Origin: an uncultured Spartobacteria bacterium | GTDB lineage: Bacteria > Verrucomicrobiota > Verrucomicrobiia > Chthoniobacterales > JAATET01 | Direction: 5' to 3' | Assembly (NCBI GenBank): GCA_937901895.1 | Contig: CALGTD010000119.1 | Span: 1 to 9,031 of the forward strand | Length of the DNA: 9,031 nucleotides | Part shown: positions 6,087 to 9,031 of the stretch, in pieces | Position numbering within the stretch: position 1 is the first letter of the stretch | How the letters are laid out: every line of letters begins with the position of its first letter | Program-made: the position numbers and the translations under genes | The notes under the pieces: model-generated | Seen by the model: the letters and a program-made list of their open reading frames with translations, nothing else | The model's database searches: none | Told to the model about the DNA's origin: nothing

Positions 6087-6866
6087 TCAGGCCCGGGCGG
6101 CCACGAGATGGATGCGGGGCCACCACCACACGGTCCTTCCATCCTCCTCGGCGATCCGGAAGTATTCCCGCACTTCCTTCGGCGCATTCCGCACCAGTTC
6201 GCGCACTTTCTCCCGGCTGCCGGGGGAGGTCGCGGCGGTGTCGAAATACCACTCGATGTCCGGCTGCTTGAACCGGGACACATCGCATCGAACAACCCTC
6301 AGTCCGGCGCGCTCGCAAAGTTCCCGCCAGACGGATGGCCGGATGAAACGCGCATGGCTCGGGTCGCGGAGACGCTCGACCTCGTGAATCCAGCGTTCCG
6401 CCTGCGGCAGGTCATCGGGCGCGGTGCCGTCGACCACGACGAGAAATCCTCCGGGACGCAACACCCGTGCCGCCTCCCTCACGAATGCCGCCGGATCGCT
6501 AAAATGATGGGCCGCCACCCGGCAGGTCACGACATCGAAGCTGCGGCCCGAATACGGCATCTCCTCCGCCGGATGCTGGCGCGTTTCGCAAAGGAACCCC
6601 TCTTCGTCGAGAAGGCGCGAAGCGTTCGAGAGCATCCGCTCGGAAACATCCGCGAGCGTCACCAGGTAGCCCCTTCGCGCCAGCCAGAGCGCGGTGTGTC
6701 CGCCACCGGTCGCAATGTCGAGCGCATCGCCGTGCAGCGGCAGATCGAGATCGGCGACGGTCGCGTCGAGATCCGAGACATCGGCCAGCACGTGCGAGCG
6801 TCCATACCGGTCGCTCTGCCGGTCGAACTGCTCCTGCGAAGCGCGTTGTGAGTCGTCGAGGTTCAT
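6087..6866 (-). CDS. Class I SAM-dependent methyltransferase
   Basis: A 259-residue methyltransferase of the UbiE/Methyltransf_11 type. Motif I is LDIATGGGHTAL (residues 49-60), the SAM-ribose acidic motif is LADVS (71-75), and RVAAHHFSDP...ARVLRPGG (117-140) covers motifs II-III. The two histidines at 120-121 match the AAHHF form of UbiE-like enzymes. The substrate cannot be inferred; neither menaquinone nor ubiquinone genes are nearby. The ATG at 6866 is preferred to the in-frame start at 7067, because the longer version would overlap the upstream gene by about 200 bp and add unrelated sequence, and because GAGG lies just upstream. It overlaps the stop of the preceding secreted-protein gene in an ATGA arrangement, so it is probably the last gene of the sigma/anti-sigma chain. 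Confidence 0.9.
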   Translation of the reverse strand: MNLDDSQRASQEQFDRQSDRYGRSHVLADVSDLDATVADLDLPLHGDALDIATGGGHTALWLARRGYLVTLADVSERMLSNASRLLDEEGFLCETRQHPAEEMPYSGRSFDVVTCRVAAHHFSDPAAFVREAARVLRPGGFLVVVDGTAPDDLPQAERWIHEVERLRDPSHARFIRPSVWRELCERAGLRVVRCDVSRFKQPDIEWYFDTAATSPGSREKVRELVRNAPKEVREYFRIAEEDGRTVWWWPRIHLVAARA

Positions 6867-7294
6867 CGCACCTCGAGGATGTAAATGAGCCGGCCCTTTC
6901 CCCAATTGGGGCCGCGAATGTAAAGCGGCGCATCCCGGGCAAATTTCACCTGCGAGGTGACCAAGAGCTCCTTCTTGAAATAAAGCTCGAGGTTCACCGT
7001 GTAGCAGCCGGGGCTGCGGTCGATGCACTGCAGCTTGAGGAAGACCTTCTTGTTCGGGACGACCCACTCCTCCGTGCCCTTGCGGATCTTCTTCTCCTTT
7101 GCGGCGAGCAGGTAAAAGGAATTGTAGCCGAAAACCGTGCGGAGCCCCTTCACGAACGGCTCCAGCTCTTCAGGAGCGGGCCGCGGCGGATTCTCCGTGG
7201 TTCCGAGCACGAGCGCCGCCCAGATGCGATCCTCCGCATGCGCGCCCGCCGCAAAAAGGACGACCATCAACCATGGAATCAACCACCGCTCCAT
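6863..7294 (-). CDS. Small secreted protein of unknown function
   Basis: A 143-residue protein with a clear signal peptide: residues 1-20 have a basic start, a hydrophobic core and an AHA cleavage site before ED. The mature part of about 123 residues is basic and beta-rich, with one cysteine pair (C90, C97) that could form a disulfide. I do not recognise the family. The ATG at 7294 is chosen because it gives a proper signal peptide; the in-frame ATG at 7345 would place 17 basic residues before it. It lies 5 bp after the anti-sigma gene and overlaps the methyltransferase start by 4 bp, so it belongs to the same transcript. An envelope protein made as part of the sigma-factor response is a reasonable inference. 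Confidence 0.78.
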   Translation of the reverse strand: MERWLIPWLMVVLFAAGAHAEDRIWAALVLGTTENPPRPAPEELEPFVKGLRTVFGYNSFYLLAAKEKKIRKGTEEWVVPNKKVFLKLQCIDRSPGCYTVNLELYFKKELLVTSQVKFARDAPLYIRGPNWGKGRLIYILEVR

Positions 7295-7299
7295 GGAAA

Positions 7300-7785
7300 T
7301 CACAGGCGTTCGTTGGCCGGGATGAAACCGGCGTCGTCGATCCACAGCACCGCCGCCCGTCCCGGGGCCTCGAAGGCATAGGCGCGATTGCGCTCATCCC
7401 GCACCTGCGCGGCGACGATTTCCGAAACCGTGGGCGCCTCGGGAGCGGGGCCGGACAGGATGATCGCCGAGAGCACGCACGCGAGCACCACAAGAAAACC
7501 TCCCGCAAACGCCAGCCTCGGCAACGGAAACAACCGGGGCGCAGACCGGGCGGCCGGCCTTGCCTCCCGGGCAATGGCCTCGCGAATCCGGCTGTTCACG
7601 AAATCCGCATGCGGCATCCTGGCCGGCTCGAGCGCCTGACGCATGAGACCGCGCAGGCGCAGCCACTCCTCGCGTTCGCGCGCAGCAGCGGCGGGATCGG
7701 GCAGTGCCCTCTCGAAGGCTGCGCGCTCATCGCGGTCGAGAGCGTCGTCCATCCATGCGGTGTAGCGTTCCTCAAAGTTCTTCAT
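7300..7785 (-). CDS. Membrane anti-sigma factor, without zinc-binding motif
   Basis: A 161-residue single-pass membrane protein. The N-terminal cytoplasmic region (about 1-85) opens with YTAWMDDALDRDERAAFERAL, the helical pattern seen at the start of many anti-sigma factors, and a hydrophobic helix spans about residues 91-111. The remaining 50 residues would be periplasmic. The HxxxCxxC motif of zinc-containing anti-sigma domains is absent: the N-terminal region has no cysteine. Identification rests mainly on position, since it follows and overlaps an ECF sigma gene by 14 bp, and on topology. The family function is to hold its sigma factor at the membrane until a signal releases it. It could conceivably be an unrelated membrane protein, but this arrangement is typical. 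Confidence 0.75.
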   Translation of the reverse strand: MKNFEERYTAWMDDALDRDERAAFERALPDPAAAAREREEWLRLRGLMRQALEPARMPHADFVNSRIREAIAREARPAARSAPRLFPLPRLAFAGGFLVVLACVLSAIILSGPAPEAPTVSEIVAAQVRDERNRAYAFEAPGRAAVLWIDDAGFIPANERL

Positions 7786-8359
7786 GGAGATCGCGAAGTT
7801 GGTTCTGGAGGTTCTTGCGTGCGTAGAAAAGCCGGGACATGACGGTGCCGATGGAACAACCGAGGTGATCGGCGATTTCCTGATAGGAAAGATCCTCGAT
7901 CTCCTTGAGCAGAATGACCGCGCGATGCTCGGGGCTGAGCGTATCGAGTGCCTGCTGAAACCGGGTGCGGATCTCCGCGAGATCGAGGCTTTCCCCGGGC
8001 GCTTCCGAACGGGCCGGCGTCGTGCGGGAGGCGGGATCGATCTTCATTGGCGCCACCTCGAACTCGGTCTGCGGATGCGCCTGGCGGCGGCGGACGAGAT
8101 CGATCGACGCATTCGACGCGATCCGGGACAACCAGCTTCCCAGGCTCGCCTTGCCGTCGAAACGCGCGAGATTCTTCCACGCGCGCAGGAAGGTTTCCTG
8201 CACGACGTCGAGGGCTTCCTCGGAATTTCGAACGATGTGATACGCCACCATGTAGACTCTTTCCCGGTTGGCGGTCACGAGCCGGTCAAACGCCTCTGCA
8301 TCCCCGCGGCGGCTTCGCGCCACGAGTTCGACTTCGTCTGCCAGATCGACACCTGCCAT
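7772..8359 (-). CDS. ECF-type RNA polymerase sigma factor
   Basis: A 195-residue sigma-70-family protein of ECF size. Region 2 spans about residues 23-92, with the core-binding helix DVVQETFLRAW (51-61) and the -10 recognition segment SLGSWLSRIASNASIDLVRRR (about 72-92). A linker follows, then region 4 (about 135-190) with its helix-turn-helix DLSYQEIADHLGCSIGTVMS (156-175). It directs RNA polymerase to a small regulon, usually including its own operon. The ATG at 8359 opens ahead of region 2; an AAGGA-like sequence is not evident, and the start sits 47 bp after the stop of the acidic-protein gene. It overlaps the anti-sigma gene by 14 bp, the standard coupled arrangement. The signal it responds to is unknown. 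Confidence 0.9.
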   Translation of the reverse strand: MAGVDLADEVELVARSRRGDAEAFDRLVTANRERVYMVAYHIVRNSEEALDVVQETFLRAWKNLARFDGKASLGSWLSRIASNASIDLVRRRQAHPQTEFEVAPMKIDPASRTTPARSEAPGESLDLAEIRTRFQQALDTLSPEHRAVILLKEIEDLSYQEIADHLGCSIGTVMSRLFYARKNLQNQLRDLHEEL

Positions 8360-8406
8360 AAGGAAAGACGCGCCCGCAGCCGATTTATTCGACGCGAACG
8401 GAAAAA

Positions 8407-9031
8407 TCAGATCTCGCCGCGGCGGCGGCGGAGTTCCTCCCGCAATTCCCCCATCGAATCGACGATGCTCTCGCGGATCGGGAACAGCAGCTCACGGATC
8501 GTGCCCGCGTCTTCGTCGTCGATGAGATTGAGCTGCCGCAACCGCGCCAGTGCGGAAAGGGAGTCGTTTGCAGCCTTTAGACTGCGTTTGAGATAGGCGA
8601 TTGTCATTCCGACCTCCGAGAGATCATCCCCGCAAAGCGCGGCGGCCAGCTTCGCACCGCAGATGGCGGCCCGGGTCGCGAGTTCGACCGCGATGGGATG
8701 GTCCTTCAAGGCCTCGCGCTCCTCGACGAGCATGAAAACGCGACGGTTCAATTCCATCGTCTGCATGTAGAGCTCGGAATTCTGAAGTTCGTCGATGGCA
8801 TCCTCGTCGTCCCCCTCGACGTCGGAATCCTCGTCATCCTCCGCGGAATCCCGCCAGTCCTCCGAGTCGTCGTCCTCCTCCCCGTTCCAGCCCATTTCCC
8901 TGGCAATGATCTCGTCGCGGTCGGGGTGCCTCTCGTATTTTTCGAAGAGCTGAAAATACTGCTCGGTCTTCCGATCCTGCTGCTGGAGGAACCGCTCCCA
9001 CTGATACTCGTCCCAAAGCTCGGGACACCCG
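8407..9031 (-). CDS. Acidic conserved-type protein of unknown function, 5' end beyond right edge
   Basis: The frame stays open from the right edge to a stop at 8407, giving 207 residues. The internal ATG at 8895 is probably not the start, because coding-like sequence continues upstream of it to the edge (GCPELWDEYQWERFLQQQ at the edge). The visible part has a charged, aromatic N-terminal region, a strongly acidic stretch (21 of 31 residues between about 51 and 81 are Asp or Glu), then a mainly helical C-terminal domain with Leu-rich segments that suggest helical bundling. No signal peptide or membrane segment is seen in the portion present. I do not recognise the family. It ends 47 bp before the sigma gene and may share its transcript. 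Confidence 0.75.
   Translation of the reverse strand, partial: GCPELWDEYQWERFLQQQDRKTEQYFQLFEKYERHPDRDEIIAREMGWNGEEDDDSEDWRDSAEDDEDSDVEGDDEDAIDELQNSELYMQTMELNRRVFMLVEEREALKDHPIAVELATRAAICGAKLAAALCGDDLSEVGMTIAYLKRSLKAANDSLSALARLRQLNLIDDEDAGTIRELLFPIRESIVDSMGELREELRRRRGEI

Noticed and set aside
5877..6851. 324-residue plus-strand open frame across the zinc-ribbon and methyltransferase genes
   Set aside because: It runs through two better supported genes in different frames and shows no recognisable motif.
6867..7067. Upstream start for the methyltransferase at 7067
   Set aside because: It would overlap the secreted-protein gene by about 200 bp; the ATG at 6866 has an ATGA overlap and a GAGG ahead of it.
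8790..8880. Repetitive GTC/CTC-rich DNA tract, as a possible tandem repeat or CRISPR-like element
   Set aside because: It is simply the codon run for the Asp/Glu-rich stretch; there are no regular repeat units or spacers.
8895..8895. ATG at 8895 as the true start of the acidic protein
   Set aside because: The frame remains open and coding-like to the right edge, so the gene probably starts outside the window.
1..9031. Mobile elements, CRISPR arrays, tRNA/rRNA genes, defence or toxin-antitoxin systems
   Set aside because: No transposase, integrase, inverted-repeat ends, regular repeats, or RNA-gene-like sequence was seen on either strand by reading.

Overview
The window looks like chromosomal DNA from a GC-rich Gram-negative bacterium. 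Genes are packed tightly, clear Shine-Dalgarno sequences are scarce, and several genes overlap by a few bases. The protein style (a 2-gene ECF sigma/anti-sigma module, small zinc-ribbon membrane proteins, an acidic conserved hypothetical) would fit Verrucomicrobiota, but that is an impression and not proven by any marker here. I see no mobile element, CRISPR array, tRNA or rRNA. The longest gene-free stretch is the 142-bp zur-znuA intergenic region.

Left half (1-5129): a zinc-acquisition locus organised around one divergent intergenic region. Leftward runs a Fur-family regulator, best read as Zur (2008-1562), then a COG0523/CobW-type GTPase with a CxCC motif and a His-rich loop (1505-507), then a COG0701 (ArsP/DUF318-type) permease that leaves the window on the left (502-1). 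Rightward runs a ZnuA-like zinc-binding lipid-free periplasmic protein (2151-3050), a small membrane-anchored unknown protein (3054-3470), the ABC ATPase ZnuC (3472-4200) and the permease ZnuB (4200-5129). Spacing within the znu operon is 3 bp, 1 bp and a 1-bp overlap. The likely logic is that Zur senses zinc sufficiency and represses both arms. On starvation the ABC importer brings zinc in and the GTPase delivers it to client proteins. The role of the permease is unclear.

Middle (5193-6084): a housekeeping XTP/dITP pyrophosphatase (RdgB/HAM1) overlaps by 11 bp a small zinc-ribbon protein with a C-terminal membrane segment.

Right half (9031-6087, all leftward): an acidic conserved hypothetical protein cut by the right edge, then a four-gene chain of ECF sigma factor, membrane anti-sigma factor without the usual zinc motif, small secreted protein and class I SAM methyltransferase. 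These four overlap or nearly touch (14-bp overlap, 5-bp gap, 4-bp overlap). The chain converges tail to tail on the zinc-ribbon gene with a 2-bp gap.

Nothing here is a clearly new defence, mobile or biosynthetic system. The most interesting points are the unknown gene embedded between znuA and znuC, the COG0523 GTPase with a degenerate NKxD motif coupled to a COG0701 permease, and a palindrome inside a possible promoter ahead of that GTPase that shares a 9-mer with the region upstream of znuA.
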